DNA of 64,000 nucleotides from an uncultured Granulosicoccaceae bacterium (GCA_937930305.1 CALGLE010000020.1:180427-244426); one strand, 5' to 3'. Numbered from the stretch's first letter, positions 18,447 to 27,372 are shown. A program made the numbers and translations. Notes: a model not told the origin generated them from the letters alone.

Positions 18447-19594
18447 CTGCGTTCGGCTGAGTTCTCGCGCAGGTGCATCACCACGACGCCTCGGCGCGGC
18501 ATCATTTCATCAAAATGCTGGTTGGCCCAACACGCTTCATGCAAAATGTTTGCACCATTAACGCCTGCCAACATTAATTCTTCGCGAACCCGAACCGCCC
18601 GACCTCGAGCTAAGTTTTGATTGCCGTCCACTAGCTGAGTTTTACCGTGCGAACAACCAATCACGCGCACCACATCGGTGCTGGGCAAAATTCGGTTAGC
18701 CAAATCAAACAGATAACTTTTATTCAGATTTCCCAGTACTAACGAGTCGTTAGGAAACACCAGTATCTGCATGCTGACCTCGTCGTATTGCACGGTGGAG
18801 TCTTCGAACATCGGTTCATAGACCGAGGTTAAAGACTCGTACATGTTCGGCGCCAGCGGATTCCATTCCGAATCGCTGGACAGCAATTGATTTAATTGCG
18901 GTACCTTCACGTCTCGTGGCGGTGTGACCGATGCTGTGCTGGCTGGCACGGCTGCCACTGTCGCGTTGTTGATAACGGTGGGCGATGGTGTGGCCTCGAC
19001 GACATCATTGATGCCTGGCTCAGCCGTAAACGCGGGTATTGAATTGTTCGCCGGTACCGCCTCGACTGGGCGTAAGGTCGTGGCGTCGATGCCTGCCATC
19101 AGCATGGCGGTAACCGGTGCAATCCGATCACCCACAATTTCGTAGCTACGTTTTAAATGCACATCCCCAACACTGAGGAAAAAAGTGTGCAAATTTTGCG
19201 CATCTTCCGTTGGTAGCTCGATACTGTAATTTAACTTGGGCGAATCGCCTGCTGGGCCTAGTACAATGGTGAAACCGGCGGTACGCAGCCGTTCCAGCAA
19301 TATTTCGCCATAACGTGTTTTGGGCAAGGAAGCGGAAAAACGGGTTTGACCCGGTACGAACTGGGGCACTCTCAACACCACACCCAGGAAGTCATCAGCA
19401 ATAAATTCTGACTTAGAGAACGAGTTGTTTGCCGGTGAGCTGTCGAATTCTGCAACGCTAGGCTCTGTGATTTGAGGCGTTAACGAACCCTGAGTTTGAC
19501 GCGGAGGTTCAGCAGAATTCCGAGCTGGTTGCAACCAAGCACAACCACTCAGCGTGCAGGAGACTACAATCAGCAAAGTCGTACAGATTTTCAA
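18443..19594 (-). CDS. Lipoprotein with an OmpA-like C-terminal region, function unknown
   Basis: I place the start at TTG 19594 (383 residues). A strong GGGAGG lies 9-10 bp upstream, and the protein then opens with a perfect lipoprotein signal: K-I-C-T-T-L-L-I-V-V-S-C-T-L-S-G-C. An ATG at 19639 in the same frame has no such site. After a Ser/Pro/Asn linker, a middle domain (about 85-165) contains R-Y-G-E-I-L-L-E-R-L-R-T-A-G-F, a pattern also seen in lipoproteins of secretion or conjugation machines. The last 110 residues resemble a degenerate OmpA/peptidoglycan-binding domain (V-R-V-I-G-C-S-H-G, N-L-A-R-G-R-A-V-R-V-R-E-E-L). It is divergent from the acidic membrane protein at 19762, perhaps a functional pair. 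Confidence 0.75.
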   Translation of the reverse strand: MKICTTLLIVVSCTLSGCAWLQPARNSAEPPRQTQGSLTPQITEPSVAEFDSSPANNSFSKSEFIADDFLGVVLRVPQFVPGQTRFSASLPKTRYGEILLERLRTAGFTIVLGPAGDSPKLNYSIELPTEDAQNLHTFFLSVGDVHLKRSYEIVGDRIAPVTAMLMAGIDATTLRPVEAVPANNSIPAFTAEPGINDVVEATPSPTVINNATVAAVPASTASVTPPRDVKVPQLNQLLSSDSEWNPLAPNMYESLTSVYEPMFEDSTVQYDEVSMQILVFPNDSLVLGNLNKSYLFDLANRILPSTDVVRVIGCSHGKTQLVDGNQNLARGRAVRVREELMLAGVNGANILHEACWANQHFDEMMPRRGVVVMHLRENSAERS

Positions 19595-19761
19595 GGTGAG
19601 AGTCCTCCCGATATTGGCTCTAAGGGTAGCCGTCCACATGAAAGTGTGCTGGTGTATAAATCACAAAGTCACACCTGTTTATTAAATAGTTGCGCACTTC
19701 ACCTTGAGTGCGTGAACCTGTCGACATAAAATCAACCTATCAGAAATTATGGCTCGCCCCA

Positions 19762-21561
19762 ATGATCGATGAAGAACTCTATCAATTCGCTTCCGATGAG
19801 CTTAACAGTGACCGTCGCATTAAGGAGCTTTGGAATCGAGCTTGTGCGCTAGCCAGAGACGATCACGATGAAGCTCGCTTCCTGTATAAAAATTTGCGGG
19901 TTGAGGAGCTGCTAGAACAACAAGCCACTGGTGAACCGCTGCCGCTCATGCCCAGCCCCAAAAACGTTGCTGGGGCTAGCTCAGGTACAGCACTGGGGCT
20001 TGAAAATGAAGTCTCGTTAGACTTTGACGCCCTGTCGGATGAGCTAACAGGACCCAAGGGGGGCGATGAGGTGGCCAGTTCCACCAATCGTTCATTTGAT
20101 GCCGCTAACTCGGTATCCGATGTTTCTGAAGATTTATTCTTAGAGCTGGAAGATAATTCCGGTACGAGCGATTCCGCTGTCGATGCTGCCGTGGATTCGC
20201 TCGCACGCCCCAATGCGGCGGACTTTAACTCGAATCAGGGTATAGGCAATCAACCCAATGACGAAGACAAGATCGGGCTCGACCCACTGGTCTTTCCAAT
20301 TCCGCCGCTGGAAGAAACTGACGAAGAATTCAAACGGCGGATCCAGGCCTTACAATCAGACTCGGCCGAGCCCGAGGGTGATCGGCCATCGAGCACGCGC
20401 GGAAGCCAGCCCATACTGGAGCTAGGCGACACACCCAACGACTTTGATATGGAATCGGTCGTTGCCATGAACGATGCCGCCGACAGCCCCCCGTCATTGG
20501 ATTCTGATTCAGATATACCAAAAGACACTGCAAACACCTCCACCAGCGAGCATCTCACTAACCGACTGGACGAAAAGCTGGATGAGAATCTTGACCAGTT
20601 GACCGACGGATTGTCCAACGACGTATCCGGTTTGCAATCTGAATCACACACACCGCTGCCCTCGCTGGATCCAGAAATATCGTCACTGGCCGCACAAGCT
20701 TCCCAACGGATGCGAAAAAACAATGCGGGCAATGCTGAACCCTATGATTCAAGCACAGCCGATCGCCCAATCCTCGACCAAACCATGGACAACACGGCAG
20801 CCCTCACGGCCGAAACTGCTGCCTTCACGGAAACAGGCTCGTTCGAATCGACTGCAGAGAAGGTGAGCGAGGAAGCAGTAAATAAAGACGATGAACTGGC
20901 TTTCTTAGATTCTTCCATTGACGAGAACCGTGAAAATATCATCGATCAACAGCGGGAAGTATTGCACCAGAAAGATGCGCTAACTGAGGATCTGGAACGT
21001 CAGGCAGATACTTGGTTACCCTCTGATGCGGTACCGGAAGAAACTTCAGGTGCTGCTCATACGGGCTCTGCCGCAACCGCCCACCTCGGCGCCGGCGCCA
21101 TCGACGAAATACTGCCTTCACCACCTTCGATGGAACGAGCCGAACTGCTATCGGGCCCAGGACGCATCTATCGTGTTTTCTCTCGCGGACCGAACGATAA
21201 CCGCGCTGTAAAAAAAGGCTTAAGCTGGGCCGCGATGTTTTTCACATTGCCGTGGTTGCTGGTGAAACGTATGCCAGGAACCGCGATTGTCTATGCCGCA
21301 CTTTGGTTGGCCCTTGTCGCAGGCCTTATCGTTTCCGGTTTAGCGTGGCTAGACGCACCCAGCACCGCGAACCAAACTCTGGCGCTGTGGCCTTTAGGAT
21401 TTGCTGCTTTGGCTGTGATTGGATTAATCCTCATTCCATTGGTAATGGCTAACCGCTGGCATGCAAAAAGCTTAGCGCGCCGTGGTTATGAAGAAATTGC
21501 ATCAGTTCGCGCTAGGAATCCAAGCGGTGCGGTAGATCGCATTGTTCAACTGGACGTTTAG
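19762..21561 (+). CDS. Large acidic protein with a C-terminal double membrane span, unknown function
   Basis: I do not recognise a characterised family. From ATG 19762 the protein has 599 residues; a GTG at 19708 would add 18. The N-terminal ~55 residues (M-I-D-E-E-L-Y-Q-F-A-S-D-E-L then R-A-C-A-L-A-R-D-D) look like a small helical domain. A very long region rich in Asp/Glu/Ser follows, clearly disordered. Near the C-terminus come a short basic stretch and two hydrophobic spans separated by a short loop, then a basic tail. It is probably an inner membrane protein with a long cytoplasmic acidic arm. The Ser-rich open frame on the opposite strand is its shadow. Confidence 0.75.
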   Translation: MIDEELYQFASDELNSDRRIKELWNRACALARDDHDEARFLYKNLRVEELLEQQATGEPLPLMPSPKNVAGASSGTALGLENEVSLDFDALSDELTGPKGGDEVASSTNRSFDAANSVSDVSEDLFLELEDNSGTSDSAVDAAVDSLARPNAADFNSNQGIGNQPNDEDKIGLDPLVFPIPPLEETDEEFKRRIQALQSDSAEPEGDRPSSTRGSQPILELGDTPNDFDMESVVAMNDAADSPPSLDSDSDIPKDTANTSTSEHLTNRLDEKLDENLDQLTDGLSNDVSGLQSESHTPLPSLDPEISSLAAQASQRMRKNNAGNAEPYDSSTADRPILDQTMDNTAALTAETAAFTETGSFESTAEKVSEEAVNKDDELAFLDSSIDENRENIIDQQREVLHQKDALTEDLERQADTWLPSDAVPEETSGAAHTGSAATAHLGAGAIDEILPSPPSMERAELLSGPGRIYRVFSRGPNDNRAVKKGLSWAAMFFTLPWLLVKRMPGTAIVYAALWLALVAGLIVSGLAWLDAPSTANQTLALWPLGFAALAVIGLILIPLVMANRWHAKSLARRGYEEIASVRARNPSGAVDRIVQLDV

Positions 21562-21963
21562 TTTTACCTGACTACTCGCGGTATTTGACACATCACACAA
21601 GACACATTAAAAACAACTACAAACGCACAAAAGGTGTTTTGATTCGTGATGCGGACAAGTCAGCAGTTTTACACTTGATAAACAACCATGCCACATTTCA
21701 TTCGTATTGAATGCAACACGATGCGCAGATCCAACAGCGGGTGTTCACGCAACCTATTTGGATTGTCGTTAACCCCATTAAGCCATCGTTAAGAATGGTA
21801 CGTGCCACTCCTTTGAGAGATTGTTTGCACATCACCGGGGGCCAACGCCAGCGGTAAACCTGAGAGAGCCGGGAACGTTGTTTCCGGCTTTTTTTATCTG
21901 CAAATTTATAAACAGGTTCACAACGGGTATCCATAGCGCGCGGCATGTCACACAACAGATTCG
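21562..21963. other. 402-bp gap between convergent genes, possible small RNA with its own terminator
   Basis: No convincing protein gene is present. The gap holds several short AT-rich stretches and, at its right end, a strong rightward rho-independent terminator at 21867-21895. This terminator sits about 300 bp beyond the stop of the acidic protein gene, which is far for a simple gene terminator. The intervening sequence, especially 21820-21866 with its GC-rich part, could belong to an untranslated RNA, but no family was recognised. Confidence 0.35.
21867..21895 (+). terminator. Rho-independent terminator
   Basis: AGCCGGGAA (21867-21875), loop CGTTG, TTTCCGGCT (21881-21889), then a T run to 21895. 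The stem is 9 bp with one G-U pair. The T tail is on the plus strand only, so it ends rightward transcription. Confidence 0.85.
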
Positions 21964-22737
21964 TTATATCGACTCGTTCGCACGCAAGCGATATTCTAAA
22001 TAACGAACACCCATCGATACGATCAAAATTAACACCAGATATTCGAGTACAAGAACGGTGTAGATTTCCAGCGGCCGATAGGTGGACACCACCAATTCAT
22101 TCGCACGACGTGTCAGCTCTTCCATCCCAATCACCGACACCAGCGATGACATCTTCAGCATGTACACCAGTTGGTTGCCCAACGGCGGCAATATGCGCCG
22201 TATCGCTTGAGGTAACACCACATAGCGCAGCCGACCAAAATAGCCTAGTCCTATAGAATCCGCTGCCTCCAATTGGCCCCGATCAATGGATTGAATTCCG
22301 GCTCGGAAAATTTCAGCTTCGAACGCGCTGTCGGATAAAGCCAAGGCAATTACACCAGCCCAAAATACATTGATATTGATGTCGTCGTGCAAGATCGGTA
22401 AGCCGTAGTACACCCAAAAAATTAATACCAAAATAGGAACCGCTCGAACCAACTCCACATACACTCGATTGATCATGCGCACCCAAGGCGATGGGGACAA
22501 ACCCGGTAACGCGATCAGTAAGCCCAATACGATGGAAATAATGATGGCGGTAAACGACATCAACAGGGTGTACTTAACACCGCCAACCAAAAACCATAAA
22601 TTACGTCGACCAGTTTCCGTCTCTGGCGACACCACATACCAAGCTAAGTCATCCCAGTTTAGTTGCTTAAACAAAAACGAAACAAGCGCGACAAACGCAA
22701 GAAAACAAACCCAACCAATAACTGAAGACAAACGCAT
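21964..22737 (-). CDS. Polar amino acid ABC transporter permease (HisM/GlnP family)
   Basis: A 257-residue inner membrane permease of the PAAT family. The N-terminal span and a periplasmic stretch are followed by about four more spans. The binding-protein-dependent coupling loop reads E-A-A-D-S-I-G-L-G-Y-F-G-R-L-R-Y-V-V-L-P-Q-A-I-R, the family EAA motif. Only one permease gene is present, so it would act as a homodimer or pair with a permease elsewhere. It lies 40 bp downstream of the matching ATPase on the same strand and is probably in one operon with it. Confidence 0.9.
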   Translation of the reverse strand: MRLSSVIGWVCFLAFVALVSFLFKQLNWDDLAWYVVSPETETGRRNLWFLVGGVKYTLLMSFTAIIISIVLGLLIALPGLSPSPWVRMINRVYVELVRAVPILVLIFWVYYGLPILHDDININVFWAGVIALALSDSAFEAEIFRAGIQSIDRGQLEAADSIGLGYFGRLRYVVLPQAIRRILPPLGNQLVYMLKMSSLVSVIGMEELTRRANELVVSTYRPLEIYTVLVLEYLVLILIVSMGVRYLEYRLRANESI

Positions 22738-22777
22738 AGGAATCTCGAAATTTTTTATCGTGCTTTAACGTAAGCGA

Positions 22778-23566
22778 TCAGTGGCGTAAGATTTTTCGAA
22801 GAAAGCTCTTACCACGTTCACTGGCTGGATTAGAGAAAAACGTTTCCGGGTCATTGGATTCCACAATTTTTCCACCGTCCATGAACACGATCGTATCGGC
22901 TACTTGATTGGCGAAACCCATTTCATGGGTCACAACAACCATCGTTATGCCTGTTTCCGCAAGCTCCACCATGACATCCAACACTTCAACAATCATTTCA
23001 GGATCGAGAGCGGAAGTGGGTTCATCAAACAACAAAATTTTTGGCTCCATGCATAAGCTTCGAGCAATCGCCACGCGTTGTTGCTGACCACCCGATAGTT
23101 GCCTGGGGTATTTGTCCGCCTGTTCCGGAATATCCACCCGCTCTAAATATTCTCTAGCGAGTTTGTCGGCTTGTTGGGCACTGAGTTTGCGGGTGCGCAT
23201 GGGCCCAAGGGTTAAGTTTTCTAATACGGTCAGATGCGGGAACAAATTAAATTGCTGAAATACCATCCCCACATCAGTGCGAATGCGACGCAGTTCCGCA
23301 CTGCTCAGTTTGCTCAGTGCCCGACCGTCGATGCGGATTTCACCGGCGTCGTGTTTTTCCAGCTGATTAAGACAACGGATGAGCGTGGACTTACCCGAAC
23401 CCGAAGGCCCGCAAACCACCACGCGTTGACCACTGCGTACCTGCAACGACACCCCATCTAAGGCGTGGAAATCCCCATAGCGTTTCACCACATTCTTCAT
23501 TTCAATCAGCGGAATGGATGAATCGGTCGCGTTGCCCGCGGAGGCGGTGTTGATTACGTTCGTCAT
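22778..23566 (-). CDS. Polar amino acid ABC transporter ATPase (GlnQ family)
   Basis: A 262-residue ABC ATPase with Walker A G-P-S-G-S-G-K-S, signature [13 protein letters not shown], Walker [16 protein letters not shown] and the switch His in V-V-T-H-E-M. This is the textbook GlnQ/HisP pattern, with an extra ~20 residues of low-complexity sequence at the N-terminus. First gene of the leftward permease operon, divergent from the PheC-like periplasmic protein gene with about 100 bp between starts, so the three may share a control region. Confidence 0.92.
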   Translation of the reverse strand: MTNVINTASAGNATDSSIPLIEMKNVVKRYGDFHALDGVSLQVRSGQRVVVCGPSGSGKSTLIRCLNQLEKHDAGEIRIDGRALSKLSSAELRRIRTDVGMVFQQFNLFPHLTVLENLTLGPMRTRKLSAQQADKLAREYLERVDIPEQADKYPRQLSGGQQQRVAIARSLCMEPKILLFDEPTSALDPEMIVEVLDVMVELAETGITMVVVTHEMGFANQVADTIVFMDGGKIVESNDPETFFSNPASERGKSFLRKILRH

Positions 23567-23670
23567 GGCCCCATTCTACTCGCAGCGACCCACGCGATGC
23601 CCTATTACGCGGACTTCGCGTGCCACGGTATACTGGACAGCACAAAATCACCACCTGGAACCTACCCTTC

Positions 23671-24462
23671 ATGACCTTTACTTCCCTATTAAAGCCGATT
23701 GGGGCTGCCTTATTGCTCGGCGCTACTGCCATTTCACCCGCCTTTGCCGCCGATTCCGTATTGGAAGATATCCTCTCCAATGGCAAACTGAAAGTGGGTA
23801 CCACGGGTGACTGGAACCCCATGACAATGAAAGACCCCGCCACCAACAAATACGAAGGCTACGACATCGATGTGATGACCGAACTGGCCAAAGATTTAGA
23901 AGTGGAGCTGGAATTCGTACCGACAGATTGGAAAACCTTAGTCAACGGTGTGGTTGCCGGTAAATACCACATGACCGGCAGTGCTTCTATCAGTGCGGGT
24001 CGCGCAAAAGCCGCCGGCTACTCCACCAGTTATTTCTCATTGGCCACAGTGCCTCTTACGCTGGCGAAAAACGCGGATAAATTTACCGATTGGGCTGATT
24101 TGGACAAACCGGAAGTAACGGTGGCGGCCACCTTGGGCACAACCCAAGAGCAACAAGTGAAAGACTTCTTCCCGAACGCGGAACACAAAATTATTGAAGC
24201 TCCGGCACGAGACTTCCAAGAAGTGCTCGCAGGTCGTGCCGATGCACACATCACATCCAACGTGGAAGCCTACAAACTGGTTGAGCAATACCCACAATTG
24301 ATGGTGGTTCCCGTGCAGCAGCCACGCGCTCGCACCCCTATCGCCATGTTGCTACCGCAAGACGATCAAGTGTGGATTAACTACGTAAACACTTGGGTTC
24401 AGCTAAAGAAAGAACGCGGCTTTTTTGATGAACTCGGAAAAAAATGGCAGTTAAGTAACTAA
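23671..24462 (+). CDS. PheC-like periplasmic protein: amino acid binding protein or cyclohexadienyl dehydratase
   Basis: A 263-residue secreted protein of the bacterial extracellular solute-binding family 3. ATG 23671 gives a clean signal peptide ending S-P-A-F-A; a frame start at 23620 adds 17 odd residues. From memory it aligns along its length with Pseudomonas aeruginosa PheC: G-T-T-G-D-W-N-P-M for A-T-T-G-D-Y-K-P-F, V-P-T-D-W-K-T-L for V-P-T-S-W-P-N-L, A-G-R-A-D-A-H-I-T-S-N-V-E-A for D-G-K-A-D-L-M-M-T-D-A-I-E-A. The Glu in the last motif is kept. PheC turns prephenate or arogenate into phenylpyruvate or phenylalanine, while relatives only bind amino acids. The neighbours support both: an ABC permease and ATPase on the left, an aromatic aminotransferase on the right. 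Confidence 0.85.
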   Translation: MTFTSLLKPIGAALLLGATAISPAFAADSVLEDILSNGKLKVGTTGDWNPMTMKDPATNKYEGYDIDVMTELAKDLEVELEFVPTDWKTLVNGVVAGKYHMTGSASISAGRAKAAGYSTSYFSLATVPLTLAKNADKFTDWADLDKPEVTVAATLGTTQEQQVKDFFPNAEHKIIEAPARDFQEVLAGRADAHITSNVEAYKLVEQYPQLMVVPVQQPRARTPIAMLLPQDDQVWINYVNTWVQLKKERGFFDELGKKWQLSN

Positions 24463-24498
24463 AGCCAGTTATTCGCAGATCCCTCTGCGTTACTCTAT

Positions 24499-24533
24499 GG
24501 GCTGGGTGGCGGTTTCCACTCAGCCCTTTTTTT
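24499..24533 (+). terminator. Rho-independent terminator after the PheC-like gene
   Basis: GGGCTG...GTGG and CCAC...CAGCCC pair around a short loop (24499-24526), followed by seven T. It lies 37 bp past the stop of the PheC-like gene and separates it from the aminotransferase gene. Confidence 0.85.
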
Positions 24534-24576
24534 GTGCCCTAACCCAATTCATTCGCCTGTGACAGCGGAGTAAACC

Positions 24577-25764
24577 ATGTTCGAAACTCTACCCTCATCC
24601 AAGCCGGATGCCATTTTAAAATTGATGATGGCGTTCCGTGAAGACCCTCGCGACAACAAGCTCGATTTAGGTGTTGGCGTCTACAAAGACGTGAATGGCG
24701 CTACCCCGGTGATGAAAGCGGTTAAGTCAGCTGAAGGGAAATTGTTGGAAGAGCAAGACACCAAAGCCTACGTAGGCCCTTTGGGAAGTCCTGCGTTTAA
24801 TAAGCGCATGATTACCACCGTGTTCGGTGACGATGCCAATACGGAACGTTTGCGCAGTGCGCAAGCCCCTGGAGGCAGTGGCGCTTTACGAGTCATCACC
24901 GACTTGGTCATCGGCGCTCGCCCAGAGGCGGCAATTTGGATTTCCGACCCCACTTGGCCGAATCATGTGCCGCTGCTCAGCGCGGCTGGTGCTACCTTAA
25001 AAACCTATCCCTACTACGATGCCGATAAATGCGAAGTCGACTTCGACGCCATGATGTCCGGCTTGGCCAATGCCAAAGCTGGGGATGTGGTCTTGTTGCA
25101 CGGTTGTTGCCATAACCCAACCGGTGCTGATCTCACTCAAGATCAGTGGAATCAAGTCATTAATCTTCTTAAAAGTAAGGACTTGCTTCCGTTCGTCGAC
25201 ATCGCCTACCAAGGCTTTGGCGATGGTCTAGAAGAGGATGCCTGGGCCGTTCGCGCAATGGCTGCGGTATTACCTGAAATGGTGGTCGCTGCCAGTTGTT
25301 CGAAGAACCTGGGTCTGTACCGTGAACGAGTGGGGGCGGCTTTGCTGTTAGGGCGAAACAACACGGAAGCCGATTTGGCTTTAGCCAACTTACAAACCGT
25401 TATCCGATCTAACTATTCTATGCCGCCTGACCACGGCGCTCATGTGGTTGAAATGGTTTTGAATAACGATGCGTTTAACGCCAATTGGCGTGAAGAGTTA
25501 GAAGCCATGCGCGTTCGGATGACCGGTCTTCGCCAAGGGTTTGCCGATGCGCTGCGTAAGCGCACGAATTCTGATCGGTTTGATTTCATCGCAGGCCAAA
25601 AAGGCATGTTCAGTCGATTGCCACTTAGCCCTGAACAAATTGAATCCTTACGAGCGAATGACGCCATCTACCTTGTTGGAGATGGACGCATTAACGTGGC
25701 AGGCTTACCCGACGATCCAGCAGCGATGGACTCATTAGCAGAATCTATCGCTGCTGTTTTGTAA
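24577..25764 (+). CDS. Aspartate/aromatic amino acid aminotransferase (class I, AspC/TyrB type)
   Basis: A 395-residue PLP-dependent transaminase of the gammaproteobacterial AspC/TyrB subfamily. It opens with L-P-S-S-K-P-D-A-I-L-K-L-M and L-D-L-G-V-G-V-Y-K-D. The PLP lysine is K243 in A-A-S-C-S-K-N-L-G-L-Y-R-E-R, with the phosphate-binding Arg251, and C-C-H-N-P-T-G lies at 177-183. It should exchange amino groups between 2-oxoglutarate and aspartate, tyrosine or phenylalanine. Next to a PheC-like protein, the aromatic role (phenylpyruvate to phenylalanine) is the more interesting possibility. It is separated from the gene before it by a terminator. Confidence 0.92.
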   Translation: MFETLPSSKPDAILKLMMAFREDPRDNKLDLGVGVYKDVNGATPVMKAVKSAEGKLLEEQDTKAYVGPLGSPAFNKRMITTVFGDDANTERLRSAQAPGGSGALRVITDLVIGARPEAAIWISDPTWPNHVPLLSAAGATLKTYPYYDADKCEVDFDAMMSGLANAKAGDVVLLHGCCHNPTGADLTQDQWNQVINLLKSKDLLPFVDIAYQGFGDGLEEDAWAVRAMAAVLPEMVVAASCSKNLGLYRERVGAALLLGRNNTEADLALANLQTVIRSNYSMPPDHGAHVVEMVLNNDAFNANWREELEAMRVRMTGLRQGFADALRKRTNSDRFDFIAGQKGMFSRLPLSPEQIESLRANDAIYLVGDGRINVAGLPDDPAAMDSLAESIAAVL

Positions 25765-25785
25765 CACCTAACGATAAGTCAACCT

Positions 25786-26151
25786 TTAAGCGGGCAGAGT
25801 AAAACGGCCGTCCGGTAAATCCAACCGGGCGGCAATCGCCGCCGCTGCGATCACAGTAACCGTTTCTTGCTCAGGGTCGGTGACGTTTAAGCCACCCATT
25901 TCCACCTTCACATTCACGCTGCCAAACGGCACTTGTTTCGCCACCGCGCCCACGTCAACCAGTTCAGGTTTTTGCACTCCGATGGTCACGGTTATGTTCA
26001 TCGACTCACGATCGATACCCAGCGATCGAAACAAGGTTAACGAGCTGTGATGTAAAGCATCCTGCACCGCTCGAACCGCCGCCTTTGTGTAGTCCTCGCC
26101 ATACAGATCATTACCGGTACCCATTTCAAGAATAATGCGTTTCAAGCTCAT
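25786..26151 (-). CDS. Lin0512 family protein, second copy
   Basis: A 121-residue protein of the uncharacterised Lin0512 family, with I-I-L-E-M-G-T-G-N-D-L-Y-G-E-D-Y-T-K-A-A-V-R-A-V at the N-terminus and an Ala-rich C-terminal helix. It is a paralogue of the gene immediately upstream (start M-x-x-K-R, E-M-G-x-G-x-D-L-x-G-x-D-Y-T-K-A-A-V-R-A). The two overlap by 4 bp, so they are coupled and may form a heteromer. No enzyme activity is known. Confidence 0.85.
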   Translation of the reverse strand: MSLKRIILEMGTGNDLYGEDYTKAAVRAVQDALHHSSLTLFRSLGIDRESMNITVTIGVQKPELVDVGAVAKQVPFGSVNVKVEMGGLNVTDPEQETVTVIAAAAIAARLDLPDGRFTLPA

Positions 26152-26522
26152 GACGCATCCTCACCGGCCGCATCAGCCACATCGATGTCTAAATAAACCA
26201 CGGCCGCAGCGTTCGCGATTACCGTTGTGTTAGTGGCATCGTCATTGAGCACATCCAAGCCACCGGGCACCGCTTTAACGGATGCCGAGCCGTAAGGTAA
26301 AACCTTGGCCACTTCATCGCAATCCACCTGCTCAGGCTTTGCCACGCCAATCTCCACTTCCACCACCATCGATTCTCGCGGATAGCCTAATGCAGGGGCA
26401 ATGGAAAGCGAGTTGTGCCACAGCGCATCTTTCAAGGCTCTCACCGCAGCTTTGGTGTAATCCTGACCGTGCAGATCAGTTCCCATGCCCATTTCTATGG
26501 CAAGGCGCTTTTTTGGCATCAC
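26148..26522 (-). CDS. Lin0512 family protein, first copy
   Basis: A 124-residue Lin0512 family protein. Its N-terminal block A-I-E-M-G-M-G-T-D-L-H-G-Q-D-Y-T-K-A-A-V-R-A-L-K-D-A-L and the middle V-E-I-G-V-A-K-P-E-Q-V-D match the downstream copy, showing a tandem duplication followed by divergence. The 4-bp overlap with the second copy points to one transcript. The ferredoxin-like alternation of strands and helices suggests a small alpha/beta protein. The role is unknown. Confidence 0.85.
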   Translation of the reverse strand: MMPKKRLAIEMGMGTDLHGQDYTKAAVRALKDALWHNSLSIAPALGYPRESMVVEVEIGVAKPEQVDCDEVAKVLPYGSASVKAVPGGLDVLNDDATNTTVIANAAAVVYLDIDVADAAGEDAS

Positions 26523-26638
26523 TTCGGCCTGTTTTTGATGGAAAACCGAGACGTTACCATCAATCTAGCACCACAGGATTTCCAGCCGCCGGCCGATAAT
26601 GATGCCATGCCCCGTGTTGGCACCTAATCAAGAATTCC

Positions 26639-27355
26639 ATGCGCGTCACAAAATCATCAATGCTCGTTGAAATCAGCCAGTGGGTTATACGCCTAACCCT
26701 GATGACGACGCTGGCGTGGATTTTGGTGCCAGTTAATTCCGTGCAGGCAGCGATTTATGCCTGCCCTAACGCCAAGGGTGACACCGCGTTTCAAGATCGT
26801 CCCTGCACGATAGCGAAAGACACCTCAGCCCCAGAATCAACATCTGCCGAGGAAACAAGCCAATACCCCCTGGGTTTGCATCCCTCTTGGTTTATCTCAC
26901 CCGCTAATGCCCCGCAACCGGCGTACTGCGATCGACTCGGATGTGACTGCGCGTCGCAGGTGCGAAATTTTCGTAGTGGTTTAGGCGCGGCAGTGGCCGA
27001 TGCCTTGTTTCTTGAAGCCGCATGGCATCGGTACGCGGAACAAGTGATTGAAATGGAAACCGATCCACCCGAGGGATTAGCTTACTTGCAACTACAGGTA
27101 AGCATCGAAGAATCCGCCTGCGAAATTCAAATGTCACAACTAACCATTCGCAATTACGTAAAGGATGCGGTTAGAGTGCTGAAGAAACGAGCTGAGCTAG
27201 CAGAAAAACGCGGTAATACCGACTACAGCTCGTGCGATGGAACAAACGAAAAGGTCTGTGAAGATGTGGATGCTTATGATTTGTATCAGCGTGTGTTGAT
27301 GGACCTAGAAACTCTGCGCAGCCCTCGAAGTTTCTTTGTTGCCGACGCCGACTAA
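26639..27355 (+). CDS. Secreted protein with a DUF4124-like N-terminal motif, unknown function
   Basis: A 238-residue exported protein: hydrophobic signal (about residues 15-35) ending near V-Q-A-A, then A-I-Y-A-C-P-N-A-K-G-D-T-A-F-Q-D-R-P-C, the short DUF4124-type motif with two Cys. The rest holds a further Cys cluster (Y-C-D-R-L-G-C-D-C) and a helical C-terminal half with scattered Cys and many charged residues, probably periplasmic with disulphides. The first ATG (26639) lies within a basic N-terminus, and M8 is an alternative. It stands between the divergent Lin0512 pair and the convergent kinase gene. No function is assignable. Confidence 0.7.
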   Translation: MRVTKSSMLVEISQWVIRLTLMTTLAWILVPVNSVQAAIYACPNAKGDTAFQDRPCTIAKDTSAPESTSAEETSQYPLGLHPSWFISPANAPQPAYCDRLGCDCASQVRNFRSGLGAAVADALFLEAAWHRYAEQVIEMETDPPEGLAYLQLQVSIEESACEIQMSQLTIRNYVKDAVRVLKKRAELAEKRGNTDYSSCDGTNEKVCEDVDAYDLYQRVLMDLETLRSPRSFFVADAD

Positions 27356-27372
27356 AACCTTCAGTTTTTCCC

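Noticed and set aside
20250..20732. 160-codon minus-strand frame, Ser-rich
   Set aside because: It is the antisense shadow of the acidic Asp/Glu/Ser protein; codons for Asp/Glu read as Ser/Leu in reverse, and there is no ribosome binding site or family pattern.
21826..21866. Glycine or TPP riboswitch-like words (GAGAGA, CACCGG, CCTGAGA)
   Set aside because: The words are in the wrong order and spacing for either class, and the downstream gene is on the other strand.
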